From contig NZXG01000046.1 in assembly GCA_002701845.1 (NCBI GenBank), forward strand, positions 15,953 to 61,192: 45,240 nucleotides of DNA, read 5' to 3'. Under the pieces are notes generated by a model, which saw nothing but the letters and a program-made list of their open reading frames with translations, had not been told where the DNA came from and searched no databases. This DNA comes from Pseudomonadales bacterium. Its GTDB lineage: Bacteria; Pseudomonadota; Gammaproteobacteria; Pseudomonadales; Ketobacteraceae. Below, piece after piece: positions 29,854 through 38,391 of the stretch. The number at the start of each line of letters is the position of its first letter. The stretch's first letter is position 1. A program made the position numbers and the translations under genes.

Positions 29854-31032
29854 ATGAGCGATCCCTTTGCCCTGGCGCAGCGCCTGCAGGCCCGTCGTGA
29901 ACAGCATTTGTATCGGCAGCGGCGGATTCTGGAGTCCCCCCAGCAGGCGCACATCCACTGTGCCGGCCGGGAACTGATCAATTTCAGCAGCAATGATTAC
30001 CTGGGACTGGCCAGCCATCCCCGCCTGATCCAGGCGTTCTGCCGGGCCGCGGAACAGTATGGGGTGGGGGCCGGTGCCTCGCATCTGGTGGTGGGCCACA
30101 GCCGGTTGCACCAGGCCCTGGAAGAGCGCCTGGCGGACTGGGTGGGGCGGCCCCGGGCGTTGCTGTTTTCCACCGGTTATATGGCCAACCTGGGCGTCAT
30201 CACCAGTCTGGTGGAGCGGGGCGACCAGGTGCTGCAGGACAAGCTCAACCATGCCTCCCTGCTGGACGCCGCTCTACTCAGTGCCGGCCGCCTGCAGCGC
30301 TATCGCCACGGCGATCCGGCGGCGCTGGAACAGCGGCTGCTGGCAGCCACCGGCCGCGCGCTGGTGGTCACTGACTCGGTTTTCAGTATGGATGGCGATC
30401 TGGCTCCGCTGCCGGCCATGGCCGGGCTGTGTCAGCGGCATAACGCCTGGCTGATGGTGGACGATGCCCACGGCCTGGGGGTGCTGGGTGAGGGCCACGG
30501 GGTGCTTTCCCATTGCCACCTGAGTCTGGATCAGGTGCCGGTCTACGTGGGCACACTGGGCAAGGCCCTGGGTACTTTTGGCGCTTTCGTGGCCGGTAGC
30601 GAGGAACTGATTGAGTTCCTGATCCAATCCGCCCGTTCTTATATTTATACCACGGCCATGCCACCGGCGGTGGCGGCCGCCACTCTGGAAGCCCTGAACC
30701 TGGTGGAGCAGGAAAGCTGGCGTCTGCAACAGTTGCAGGAGCTGATTGCCCGCTTTCGCCGGGGGGCTGAGCAGTTGGGATTGTCCCTGCTGCCCTCCAC
30801 CAGTGCGATTCAGCCGCTGGTGCTGGGGGAGCCGGAGCAGGCGCTGGCAGTGAGCGAGCGGTTGCTGGCCGAGGGCTTTCTGGTGGGAGCCATCCGTCCA
30901 CCCACGGTGCCGGCCCACAGTGCCCGCCTGCGGATTACTCTGAGTGCCGGCCACCGGCCGGAAGATGTGGACCGACTGCTGGAATCCCTGAGTCTGGCGT
31001 TAGTGACAGAGAACCAAGGAGCCTTGCCATGA
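29854..31032 (+). CDS. bioF: 8-amino-7-oxononanoate synthase
   Basis: BioF joins pimeloyl-ACP and L-alanine to give KAPA, using PLP. The 392-residue product shows [25 protein letters not shown], the PLP-cofactor residues in [12 protein letters not shown], and the PLP lysine Lys237 in TLGKALG. Its TGA overlaps the bioH ATG by four bases (ATGA, 31029-31032), so the two are probably translationally coupled. Confidence 0.98.
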   Translation: MSDPFALAQRLQARREQHLYRQRRILESPQQAHIHCAGRELINFSSNDYLGLASHPRLIQAFCRAAEQYGVGAGASHLVVGHSRLHQALEERLADWVGRPRALLFSTGYMANLGVITSLVERGDQVLQDKLNHASLLDAALLSAGRLQRYRHGDPAALEQRLLAATGRALVVTDSVFSMDGDLAPLPAMAGLCQRHNAWLMVDDAHGLGVLGEGHGVLSHCHLSLDQVPVYVGTLGKALGTFGAFVAGSEELIEFLIQSARSYIYTTAMPPAVAAATLEALNLVEQESWRLQQLQELIARFRRGAEQLGLSLLPSTSAIQPLVLGEPEQALAVSERLLAEGFLVGAIRPPTVPAHSARLRITLSAGHRPEDVDRLLESLSLALVTENQGALP

Positions 31033-31832
31033 GCCTGACCCTGTACCACGATCGCTTCCGCTGCACCGGCGATCTGGCAGCGCCGCCGGAAATGGTGGTG
31101 TTGCACGGCTGGGGCATGCACAGCCTGGTGTGGGATGAGGTGATGCCTGCCCTGCTGGCGCATTTTCAGGTGACGGTGGTGGACCTGCCGGGGCTGGGCC
31201 GCAGCCCCATGCCCGGCGGGGAATACAATCTGGATTATCTGGTGCAGCATGTGCTTGCGGTGGCACCGGCCCGGGCTTTATGGCTGGGCTGGTCCCTGGG
31301 GGGAATGGTGGCGTTGCGGGCGGCGCATCAGTTCCCCCAGCGAGTCACGGGGCTGATCACCGTGGCCAGCAGCCCGCGTTTCGTCGCCGGTCCCCAGTGG
31401 CCCCTGGGTGTTGAACCCAAGGTGCTGGAGGCTTTCAGCGAGCTGCTGCTGGAAGATACCGAGGGCACCCTGATTCGTTTTCTGTCCCTGCAGTGCAAAG
31501 ATTCTGACACCATCAAACAGGATATCCGGACCTTGAAAGAGCTGTTGTACTTCCACGGTTTGCCGGCCCGCCGGGCGTTGCTGGGGGGGCAGGAAATTCT
31601 TCGTTCCGAGGATCTGCGGCAGGAACTGTCGCAACTCCAGTGTCCCTCGCTACATGTATTTGGCGAGCGCGACAATCTGGTGCCGGTGGGCGTCAGTGAG
31701 GCGGTGCAACAACTGCGACCGGCGGCCCAGACCGCGGTGATCCGGGGGGTGGCCCACCTGCCGTTCCTGTCGGCGCCGGGTCTGTTCGTAGCCGCCTGTC
31801 GCGATTTTCTGCAGGACCATCAGTGGTTATGA
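31029..31832 (+). CDS. bioH: Pimeloyl-ACP methyl ester esterase
   Basis: BioH is an alpha/beta hydrolase that removes the methyl group from pimeloyl-ACP methyl ester, ending the BioC-gated pathway. The 267-residue product has the nucleophile elbow GWSLGG with Ser89, a FGERDNLVP segment that carries the acid, and a GVAHLPF segment that carries the histidine. The oxyanion block [10 protein letters not shown] lies near residue 25. Being in operon with bioC matches the BioC-BioH route. Its stop overlaps bioC by four bases. Confidence 0.95.
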   Translation: MSLTLYHDRFRCTGDLAAPPEMVVLHGWGMHSLVWDEVMPALLAHFQVTVVDLPGLGRSPMPGGEYNLDYLVQHVLAVAPARALWLGWSLGGMVALRAAHQFPQRVTGLITVASSPRFVAGPQWPLGVEPKVLEAFSELLLEDTEGTLIRFLSLQCKDSDTIKQDIRTLKELLYFHGLPARRALLGGQEILRSEDLRQELSQLQCPSLHVFGERDNLVPVGVSEAVQQLRPAAQTAVIRGVAHLPFLSAPGLFVAACRDFLQDHQWL

Positions 31833-32623
31833 CTGAAGGTAAACGGGCCATCGCCCAGGCATTCAGCCGCGCCGCCCCCAATTACGACCAGGCCTCCCAT
31901 GTCCAGCAGCGGGTGGGTGAACAGATGCTGGCGCTGTTGCAGGCGCAACCCGGGCCGGTGGAGCGGGCTTTGGATATCGGTTGCGGCACGGCGGCCCTGA
32001 CCCTGGCGCTGACGCCCCATGCCCGCTGCATCACGGCGCTGGATCTGGCGCCCGGCATGCTGCAGGTGGCCCGCTCCAACGACCGGCAGCGACGCCTCGC
32101 CGCCTTCGTCTGCGGCGATGCGGAGCGACTGCCCTTTGCCCCCGGGCAATTTGATCTGGTATTCAGCAGTTTTACTCTACAGTGGTGTGAGGATCTGACG
32201 ACGGCTTTGACTGAGATTCACCAGGTGCTGCGACCCGGGGGGCGTTTGCTATTGTCACTGCCGGTGGAAAATACGCTGAGAGAACTGCGCCTGAGCTGGC
32301 AGCGGGCGGAGCAGCGTTACCAGCATGTGAATCAGTTCCTGAGCCGGGCTCAGGTGCGGGAGCACGTGGAGCGCAGCGGGTTCCACCTGTTGCAGTGGCA
32401 GGAGAAGCTGGACGTGGCATTTTACGACAATGTGCGATCCCTGACCCGGGAGCTGAAAACCCTGGGCGCGCATCAGGTGGTAAGCAACCGCAACCGGGCG
32501 CTCACCGGTCGCAAGACGGTGTTCAAAATGATGAGCGCCTACGAGCATTTCCGCAATCATCAGGGGCTGTTGCCCGCCAGCTGGCATTACCTGGTGATGC
32601 TGTTACAGAAACCCGATAGCTGA
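31829..32623 (+). CDS. bioC: Malonyl-ACP O-methyltransferase
   Basis: BioC methylates malonyl-ACP with SAM so that fatty acid synthesis can extend it to pimeloyl-ACP. From the ATG at 31829, which sits in an ATGA overlap with bioH, the product has 264 residues. A GTG two codons upstream (31823) is less likely. The SAM-binding motif ALDIGCGTAALTLAL lies near residues 48-62; KRAIAQAFSRAAPNYDQAS at the start is typical of BioC. Confidence 0.96.
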   Translation: MTEGKRAIAQAFSRAAPNYDQASHVQQRVGEQMLALLQAQPGPVERALDIGCGTAALTLALTPHARCITALDLAPGMLQVARSNDRQRRLAAFVCGDAERLPFAPGQFDLVFSSFTLQWCEDLTTALTEIHQVLRPGGRLLLSLPVENTLRELRLSWQRAEQRYQHVNQFLSRAQVREHVERSGFHLLQWQEKLDVAFYDNVRSLTRELKTLGAHQVVSNRNRALTGRKTVFKMMSAYEHFRNHQGLLPASWHYLVMLLQKPDS

Positions 32624-32648
32624 GTGCTTTAGGTAAAAAGGGGGTCCC

Positions 32649-33332
32649 GTGCGCAGACGCTTTTTCATCACCGGTACCGACACCGAAGTGGGTAAGACTT
32701 TCGTCACCGTTTTGCTGCTGGAAGCGCTCAAACAACGGGGCCTTACCACCCTGGGGTTAAAGCCCCTGGCCGCCGGCTGTGAGCAGCACCATGATCAGTG
32801 GCGCAATGACGACGCTTTGCAGCTGCAGGCGGCCATGACCGAGAACCTGCCCTATGAACAGGTGAATCCGGTGGCCCTGCCGGCGGCTATCGCTCCCCAT
32901 CTGGCCGCCGCGGAGGCCGGTCGGCGACTGACCGTCTCGCGGCTGGCGGGGCTGGTGCGGGGAGCCATGTTGACACCAGCGGATGTGACCCTGGTGGAAG
33001 GCGCCGGCGGCTGGCTGGTACCCCTCAATGAGCGGGAAACCCTGGCCAACCTGGTGCAGGAGCTGAACTGCCCCGTGATCCTGGTGGTTGGGGTGCGGCT
33101 GGGTTGCCTGAATCATGCACTGCTCACCGCGCAGGCGGTGGCGGCCGCGGGCCTGCCACTGGCCGGTTGGGTGGCGAACTGTATCGATCCCGACGCTGCC
33201 CGGATTGAAGACAATATTGCCACCTTGAAGCAGCGTCTGCCGGCGCCCTGTCTGGGGGTGGTTCCCAACGCGCTGGACCGGACGCCGGTGGATTTGGTCC
33301 AGTATCTTGATATTGATTTGCTATTAAACTGA
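32649..33332 (+). CDS. bioD: ATP-dependent dethiobiotin synthetase
   Basis: BioD closes the ureido ring of DAPA with CO2 and ATP to give dethiobiotin. The 227-residue product starts at GTG 32649 (MRRRFFITGTDTEVGKT), with a run of GGGGG about 5 bases upstream. The P-loop GTDTEVGKTF lies at residues 9-18 and VEGAGGWLVPL carries the Mg2+ and substrate residues. It ends the operon; bioA, which makes DAPA, is not in the window. No U-run terminator is seen after it. Confidence 0.97.
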   Translation: MRRRFFITGTDTEVGKTFVTVLLLEALKQRGLTTLGLKPLAAGCEQHHDQWRNDDALQLQAAMTENLPYEQVNPVALPAAIAPHLAAAEAGRRLTVSRLAGLVRGAMLTPADVTLVEGAGGWLVPLNERETLANLVQELNCPVILVVGVRLGCLNHALLTAQAVAAAGLPLAGWVANCIDPDAARIEDNIATLKQRLPAPCLGVVPNALDRTPVDLVQYLDIDLLLN

Positions 33333-33413
33333 ACCCAGTTAGATGTTGTGGGCATTAAAAACCCGCTAAATGGTATATCTTTCAATATCTTATTGGATAG
33401 GCGCCCTGGTTAA

Positions 33414-33445
33414 AAACTGCACAGTTTGAAATCGTGGTCTATACT
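33414..33445 (+). promoter_or_regulatory. Palindrome and -10-like box upstream of the small axial-like gene
   Basis: AAACTG-CA-CAGTTT (33414-33427) is a perfect 6-bp palindrome with a two-base centre. TATACT at 33440-33445 is a good -10; a -35 at the right distance would lie inside the palindrome (33417-33422). This is the usual layout of a repressor operator, though the regulator is unknown. Confidence 0.35.
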
Positions 33446-33509
33446 CTCCAAGGAGCCGGAACTCCGTCCGCCGGGCCGGTGTTAGTATAGTAAAGTTGAG
33501 GTGAGTGAG

Positions 33510-33743
33510 ATGGTGATTGGTTCAGTACTGAACAATGGTGTCGCAGGCATCCAGAAGGGCCTGGGACAGATGAACCAGGCCAGCGCCCGGGTGGCCCAGG
33601 TGGGCACCGCCAACGACCCCGCCGCGGACCTCACGGAATCGGTGGTCAGTCTGCTGCAGGGCAAGCTCCAGGTGCAGGCTTCCGCCAAAGTGCTGGCAAC
33701 TGCCAGTGACACCATCGGCAGCATTATCGATATCAAGGTTTAA
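33510..33743 (+). CDS. Small protein resembling fused terminal helices of flagellar axial proteins
   Basis: A 77-residue protein from the ATG at 33510; the GTG at 33501 is in frame, but GAGGTGA just upstream fits the ATG better. Its N-terminal part (VAGIQKGLGQMNQASARVAQ, residues 11-30) resembles the first helix of rod/hook proteins. The C-terminal part (DLTESVVSLLQGKLQVQASA, residues 40-59, then KVLATASDTIGSIIDI) resembles their last helix (the FlgE/FlgG C-terminal coil). The whole central domain is missing. Function unknown. The next gene begins 12 bases downstream. In Pseudomonas a hypothetical gene occupies the same place between bioD and the acyl-CoA dehydrogenase (from memory). Confidence 0.65.
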   Translation: MVIGSVLNNGVAGIQKGLGQMNQASARVAQVGTANDPAADLTESVVSLLQGKLQVQASAKVLATASDTIGSIIDIKV

Positions 33744-33755
33744 CCGGTCATTGCC

Positions 33756-34784
33756 ATGTTGATTGCACCGCTGTCCCAGAATCCGCTGCAGAGTACCCCC
33801 ACCCCGGTGGCCGGTGCCATGACCCCCAGTGGGGTGGAGCAGGCGGCGCAGCGGGCGGATATACCCCCGGTACAGCAGCCCGAGCGGGATGCCCCGGGCC
33901 AGAATCAGCTGACCCGACGGGAGCCGGCGGGCACCTCTCAGACCGATACTTCGCAAGCCGCAACCGGGGAGACTTCGGAACCGGCCCGGGACTCTGCCAG
34001 TGATTCCCGAACTTCCGCGGACTCTGCGGAAAAGTCCAACGACCCAGTAGCGTTAACCGAGGAAGAGCAGGTGCTGCTGGATCAGTTGCGGGCCCGGGAT
34101 CGGGAAGTAAGGGCCCATGAAGCGGCCCACGCCGCGGTGGGCGGCCGCTATGCCGGCAGCGCCAGTCTCGATTACACCCGGGGCCCGGACGGACGCAATT
34201 ATGCCACCGGCGGCGAGGTGAGTATCAGCACTTCACCGGTGGCCGGCGACCCCCAGGCCACTATTGAGAAAGCCCAGGTAATCCAGGCCGCAGCCCTGGC
34301 ACCGGCGGAGCCCTCCAGCCAGGACCGGCGGGTGGCGGCGGAAGCGGCGCAGCTGGAATTGGAGGCGCGGGCGGAGCTGCAGGCGCAACAGGCTGAGGAG
34401 GCGGAACAGGAGCAGCCGGAGCCGGCGCAGGATGCTGAAGCAGAGGGCCGGGCTGAGAACGGGGAGGCTGCCAGCAGGCAGGATGCCCAGGCCGAAGAGG
34501 ACGCTGTACCTGGATCCATTGCCCAAGGCACCAACAGCGACGCTGAAACCGCTGCCCCGGGAGCGCTGGCGCCCCCCACCAACACCCCAGCCACAGGGCC
34601 TCAGGCGGACGCAGCCGGTGATACTGCCGAGGCTTCGCCGGAGGCCGCACCGCGGGACGCTCGGGAAGAGTTGGAAAAGATTTTGCTGGGTTCCAGCGGG
34701 CTGCTGCAGCAGGCTAATCAGCAGGGGCTGGTGGACCCCCAGAATCCTTATGGCAAGAGTGGCTACCTGGACATTATTGCCTGA
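33756..34784 (+). CDS. SprA-like putative metalloprotease (HEAAH zincin motif)
   Basis: A 342-residue protein with no signal peptide. Residues 1-95 are rich in Pro, Ser, Thr and Gln and look disordered. The central domain starts at about residue 100 and contains HEAAH (His121, Glu122, His125) in REVRAHEAAHAAVGG, then YTRGPDGRNYATGGEV; this matches the SprA-related family that databases call putative metalloprotease. An Ala/Glu/Gln-rich helix and a long acidic, Ala/Pro-rich stretch follow, then a conserved-looking C-terminus (YGKSGYLDIIA). A third zinc ligand is not obvious. It probably forms one transcription unit with the small gene before it; substrate unknown. Confidence 0.78.
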   Translation: MLIAPLSQNPLQSTPTPVAGAMTPSGVEQAAQRADIPPVQQPERDAPGQNQLTRREPAGTSQTDTSQAATGETSEPARDSASDSRTSADSAEKSNDPVALTEEEQVLLDQLRARDREVRAHEAAHAAVGGRYAGSASLDYTRGPDGRNYATGGEVSISTSPVAGDPQATIEKAQVIQAAALAPAEPSSQDRRVAAEAAQLELEARAELQAQQAEEAEQEQPEPAQDAEAEGRAENGEAASRQDAQAEEDAVPGSIAQGTNSDAETAAPGALAPPTNTPATGPQADAAGDTAEASPEAAPRDAREELEKILLGSSGLLQQANQQGLVDPQNPYGKSGYLDIIA

Positions 34785-35091
34785 GTCATCACCGTCAGCT
34801 CCCTTACCTTCACTGAACCGCATCTATTACATTATCGGGCCGGCTTATTGACTAAATAAAACATATGTTTAAAACTTGTGTTGGCCGCTGTCAGCAGTGC
34901 TAAACCATTGACTGACAAGTCGCGAAAAATTCTAACGCTCGTTTGAATTGTTCGGGTACCATGCTGTTCCGATCCGGCAATGATGCCAGCTGTGAACAGT
35001 GATTGCATTGCACGGAGACCCGGCCACCAGGGCGGGCTCGGTCATATTGACAACCATAACTTGTCTGCCGACAGGATGAGAGGGTAACGCG
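34785..35091 (+). promoter_or_regulatory. Upstream region of the acyl-CoA dehydrogenase with a PsrA/FadR-like palindrome
   Basis: This 307-base gap holds no convincing gene. AAACATATGTTT at 34859-34870 is a perfect 12-bp palindrome. It fits AAAC-N4-GTTT, the core of operators for TetR-type fatty-acid regulators such as Pseudomonas PsrA ((G/C)AAAC-N2-4-GTTT(G/C)). It lies about 220 bases before the start codon. No clear terminator follows the SprA-like gene. Confidence 0.4.
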
Positions 35092-36894
35092 ATGCCAGAC
35101 TATAGAGCTCCCAGACGTGATATTCAGTTTCTGCTCCATGAAGTGCTAAACGCGGAAGATCACTACCGGTCCCTGCGGGGTGACGAAGATGTAAACCGCG
35201 ACCTGATCGACGCCATTCTGGAGGAGGGTGCCAAATTCTGTGAAAACGAGCTGGCGCCCTTGAATCGCAGTGGTGATGAGGAAGGCTGCGGTTTTGACAA
35301 TGGCGTGGTGACCACCCCCAAAGGCTTCAAGGAAGCCTATCAGAAGTACGTCGAGGGGGGCTGGCCGGCCCTGAGTGCGCCGGAAGACGAAGGTGGCCAG
35401 GGGCTGCCCAACTCATTGGGTATGGTGGTCAGTGAAATGGTGGGCACGGCAAACTGGTCCTGGGGTATGTACCCGGGGTTGAGCCACGGCGCCATCAAAA
35501 CCCTGGAATCCCATGGTACGCCGGAACAGAAAGAACAGTTCCTGACCCGGCTGATCAGCGGCGAATGGACCGGCACCATGTGCCTGACCGAGCCCCATTG
35601 TGGCACCGACCTGGGTATTCTGCGCACCAAAGCCGAGCCCAATGCCGACGGCTCCTACAGCATCACCGGCACCAAGATTTTTATCTCCGCCGGCGAGCAC
35701 GACATGACCGACAACATCATTCATATCGTGCTGGCCCGGCTCCCGGATGCTCCCAAGGGTACCAAGGGTATTTCCCTGTTCATCGTGCCCAAGGTGAATG
35801 TGAACGAAGACGGTTCCATAGGTGAGCGCAACGGGGTGACCTGTGGCTCCATCGAACACAAGATGGGAATCAAAGCCTCAGCCACCTGTGTACTGAACTT
35901 TGAAGGGGCCAAAGGCTTTCTGATCGGTCCCCCCAACCGGGGCCTGAACTGCATGTTCACCTTTATGAACACCGCCCGCATCGGCACCGCGCTGCAGGGT
36001 GTGGCCGCTGCCGAGGGTGCTTATCAGGGCAGTCTGGTTTACGCCAAAGAGCGTCTGGCCATGCGCGCCTTAAGTGGCCCCAAGGCACCGGACAAAGAAG
36101 CGGATCCCATCATCGTGCATCCGGATGTGCGGCGCATGCTGCTAACCCAGAAAGCCTTCGCCGAGGGTGGCCGCGCACTGTTGTATTATCTGGCGATGCA
36201 GGGGGATATCGTTGATCTGGCGGAGGACGAAGAAGCCCGCAAACTGGCGGACGATCTGATGGCGTTTCTCACCCCCGTTGCCAAAGCCTTCTGTACCGAA
36301 ACCGGATACGAGGCGGCCAACCACGGTCTCCAGGTGTTTGGTGGTCACGGGTTTATTCGCGAATGGGGCATGGAGCAGATCGTGCGTGACACCCGTATCG
36401 CCACCTTGTATGAAGGCACCACCGGCATCCAGGCCCTGGACCTGCTGGGCCGTAAGGTGATGCTGACTCAGGGCGCCATGCTCAAGAACTTCACCAAGAT
36501 CGTGCACAAGTTCTGTAAGGACAACGCCGACAACGCCGCCCTGGCGGAGTTCATTGAGCCACTGGCGGCGGTGAATAAAGAATGGGGCGAGCTGACCACC
36601 CAGATTGGCATGCGCGCCATGGCCAATCAGGAAGAGATCGGCGCCGCGGCGGTGGATTACCTGATGTACAGTGGCTACATCACCTTTGCCTACTTCTGGG
36701 CGCTGATGGCCAGGACCGCCACTGAAAAGCTGGCGGAAGGCACCTCTGAAGAAGGTTTCTACACCGCCAAGGTGCAAACGGCCCGCTTCTACTTCAAGCG
36801 GCTGTTGCCCCGTACCAAAACTCTGGTGGAAACCATTAACGGTGGGCTGGACAGCCTGATGGAAATGGAAGAGGACAATTTCGGTTTCTATTGA
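35092..36894 (+). CDS. Acyl-CoA dehydrogenase, large (about 600-residue) type
   Basis: A flavoenzyme of fatty-acid beta-oxidation that makes trans-2-enoyl-CoA. The 600-residue product is longer than mitochondrial-type enzymes (about 400) because of an N-terminal extension and a C-terminal domain. Features: MCLTEPHCGTDLG (FAD/substrate loop), IKASATCVLNFEGAKGF, FGGHGFIREWGMEQIVRDTRI, and the catalytic base Glu441 in TLYEGTTGIQALDLLGRK. The same kind of gene follows the bio operon in Pseudomonas (PA0506 type, from memory). A palindrome upstream suggests control by fatty acids. A strong terminator follows. Confidence 0.95.
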   Translation: MPDYRAPRRDIQFLLHEVLNAEDHYRSLRGDEDVNRDLIDAILEEGAKFCENELAPLNRSGDEEGCGFDNGVVTTPKGFKEAYQKYVEGGWPALSAPEDEGGQGLPNSLGMVVSEMVGTANWSWGMYPGLSHGAIKTLESHGTPEQKEQFLTRLISGEWTGTMCLTEPHCGTDLGILRTKAEPNADGSYSITGTKIFISAGEHDMTDNIIHIVLARLPDAPKGTKGISLFIVPKVNVNEDGSIGERNGVTCGSIEHKMGIKASATCVLNFEGAKGFLIGPPNRGLNCMFTFMNTARIGTALQGVAAAEGAYQGSLVYAKERLAMRALSGPKAPDKEADPIIVHPDVRRMLLTQKAFAEGGRALLYYLAMQGDIVDLAEDEEARKLADDLMAFLTPVAKAFCTETGYEAANHGLQVFGGHGFIREWGMEQIVRDTRIATLYEGTTGIQALDLLGRKVMLTQGAMLKNFTKIVHKFCKDNADNAALAEFIEPLAAVNKEWGELTTQIGMRAMANQEEIGAAAVDYLMYSGYITFAYFWALMARTATEKLAEGTSEEGFYTAKVQTARFYFKRLLPRTKTLVETINGGLDSLMEMEEDNFGFY

Positions 36895-36921
36895 TGCGTT
36901 GAATTCCCTCTGTAGTCCTTT

Positions 36922-36948
36922 GCCCGCACCCCTGCGGGCTTTTTTTTG
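36922..36948 (+). terminator. Rho-independent terminator after the acyl-CoA dehydrogenase
   Basis: GCCCGCA (36922-36928) pairs with TGCGGGC (36933-36939) around a four-base loop, followed directly by eight T. It lies about 28 bases after the stop, and just before the end of the opposing gene at 36955. Confidence 0.93.
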
Positions 36949-36954
36949 CCAACG

Positions 36955-38391
36955 CTAACGCACCAGATCGGTCCAGGAGCGACCCAGTTTGTCCTCATCC
37001 TCATCCTCGAAGTCGGCAAACTCGTCGTCTTCAAACAGGGGATCATCCGGCACGTCTTCCAGCGAGGCGGCCTGTTCCGCCTCTGCCTCGGCCTGGCGGC
37101 GGGCGGCCTCCCGGGCTCGTTGCTCAGCGGCCTGGCGTTCCGCTTCGGCGGCCGCCTGCTGCGCCTTGCGCTGGCGCTCCTGCTCTTGTTCCCGTGCCAG
37201 TCTGGCCTGGCGCTCGGCTTCTTCCTGGCTCAGCTGCTGGCGCTTGGCCAGGGCCACTTTTTGCTCTTTAATGCGGGTGGCGGCGATCTGCTGGCAGCGT
37301 TCGGTGCTGTTCATCAGCTCCGAGAAATCCCGGCTGGCACTCCAGGTGGCGAACTGTTTCACCGTGGCCAGCAATTTGGCGTTGCCAGTAACCCGCCGTT
37401 TCAGCTCCGCCGAACGGTTGTATTCCGCCTCAGCAAGGGCCAGATCGTCCGCTGACTGAATCTCCGCGCCCAGGCGCTGGGCCGTCTCGCAGGCGGTTTG
37501 CGCGGACCGTAATCCGGCTACCCCCTGGTTGATCTCCTGCTCCAGGGCCCGGCGGTTGCGGGTGGCAGTGCGGATGTAATCGGATGTCTTGCCTTCGCAC
37601 TGGGCAGCCTGATCCAAAAGCGCATGTAACTGCTGGCTCTCCGGCCGCTGCGGATTCGCTTTCAGCTCCGCCAGCGCGGCGTTCTGCTGGCGGGCTGACT
37701 GTTTGGCACGACCCGCCTGGTTCATCAGTTCATTTACCGCGTCCAGCCTGGCCAGAGTAAATTTGGGGGAGGCAATGGCCGCCTGTGCCTGCTGGCAGAG
37801 GTCGATAAAGCGCTGATAACCGGAGATGGTCTGATTCATCTGGGCCACCAGCGCTGCATCCTGTTCCAGCGCCAGGTCCAGTTTTTCCTCATAGCGAGCG
37901 CAGGCGCGCACCTTGGACGCCAGGGCAAACACGTCCATTAAACTGTCAGTAATGCCCAGGGCCTGATCCAGATAACCTTTATATTCTGTCATTTTCGCCT
38001 GGGCGGTTTGCACATCACCTTCCTTCAGGGCCTGTTGGGAGGCGTCACAGCGCACAAAGCCCTGTTCCAGTATGGGGGTGGCCTCGGCCCGCTTCAGGTT
38101 GACTTCCACCCGCTCGCAGTAGCGCAGATTGGAATCCATGTCCCGCTGGGTGGAGGTGAGAATGGTAGGGTCGATGGCGGTGGCCCGCTCCAGGTGGCGC
38201 AGGTAGCTGGCGAATTTACGCTTGGCCTCCACCAGGTTGTCAGCCCGCAGGGTATTGGCTTCGGTACATTCCTTGAACCCCTTTATGTATTCGTTGACCG
38301 CGTCGTCGAAACTGTTGGCATGGACCAGCGCCGGTACTGCAAGCACGCAGACCCCAAGCATTCGAAGAAAAGGTCGTCTGTACAACTTCAT
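36955..38391 (-). CDS. Periplasmic coiled-coil protein with acidic C-terminus
   Basis: I do not recognise a named family. The 478-residue product has a signal peptide (MKLYRRPFLRMLGVCVLAVP; cut near VHA-N26). The mature part is almost entirely helical, with eight spread-out cysteines, for example in FKECTE, RYCERV, VRCDAS, RACARY and LCQQA. Residues about 385-445 form a charged Arg/Glu/Gln/Ala coiled coil (QARLAREQEQERQRKAQQAA), followed by an Asp/Glu-rich tail (DEFADFEDEDEDKLG). AAAGG stands upstream of the ATG. Such proteins often hold envelope complexes apart or tether them; that is inference only. Confidence 0.72.
   Translation of the reverse strand: MKLYRRPFLRMLGVCVLAVPALVHANSFDDAVNEYIKGFKECTEANTLRADNLVEAKRKFASYLRHLERATAIDPTILTSTQRDMDSNLRYCERVEVNLKRAEATPILEQGFVRCDASQQALKEGDVQTAQAKMTEYKGYLDQALGITDSLMDVFALASKVRACARYEEKLDLALEQDAALVAQMNQTISGYQRFIDLCQQAQAAIASPKFTLARLDAVNELMNQAGRAKQSARQQNAALAELKANPQRPESQQLHALLDQAAQCEGKTSDYIRTATRNRRALEQEINQGVAGLRSAQTACETAQRLGAEIQSADDLALAEAEYNRSAELKRRVTGNAKLLATVKQFATWSASRDFSELMNSTERCQQIAATRIKEQKVALAKRQQLSQEEAERQARLAREQEQERQRKAQQAAAEAERQAAEQRAREAARRQAEAEAEQAASLEDVPDDPLFEDDEFADFEDEDEDKLGRSWTDLVR

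Noticed and set aside
33333-33509. Sigma-28 (flagellar) promoter before the axial-like gene
   Set aside because: A TAAA occurs near 33411, but no GCCGATAA lies at the right distance.
34233-34823. Long open frame on the minus strand opposite the SprA-like gene
   Set aside because: It is a shadow of GC-rich codons; the plus-strand frame has a conserved HEAAH domain and an upstream gene in close spacing.
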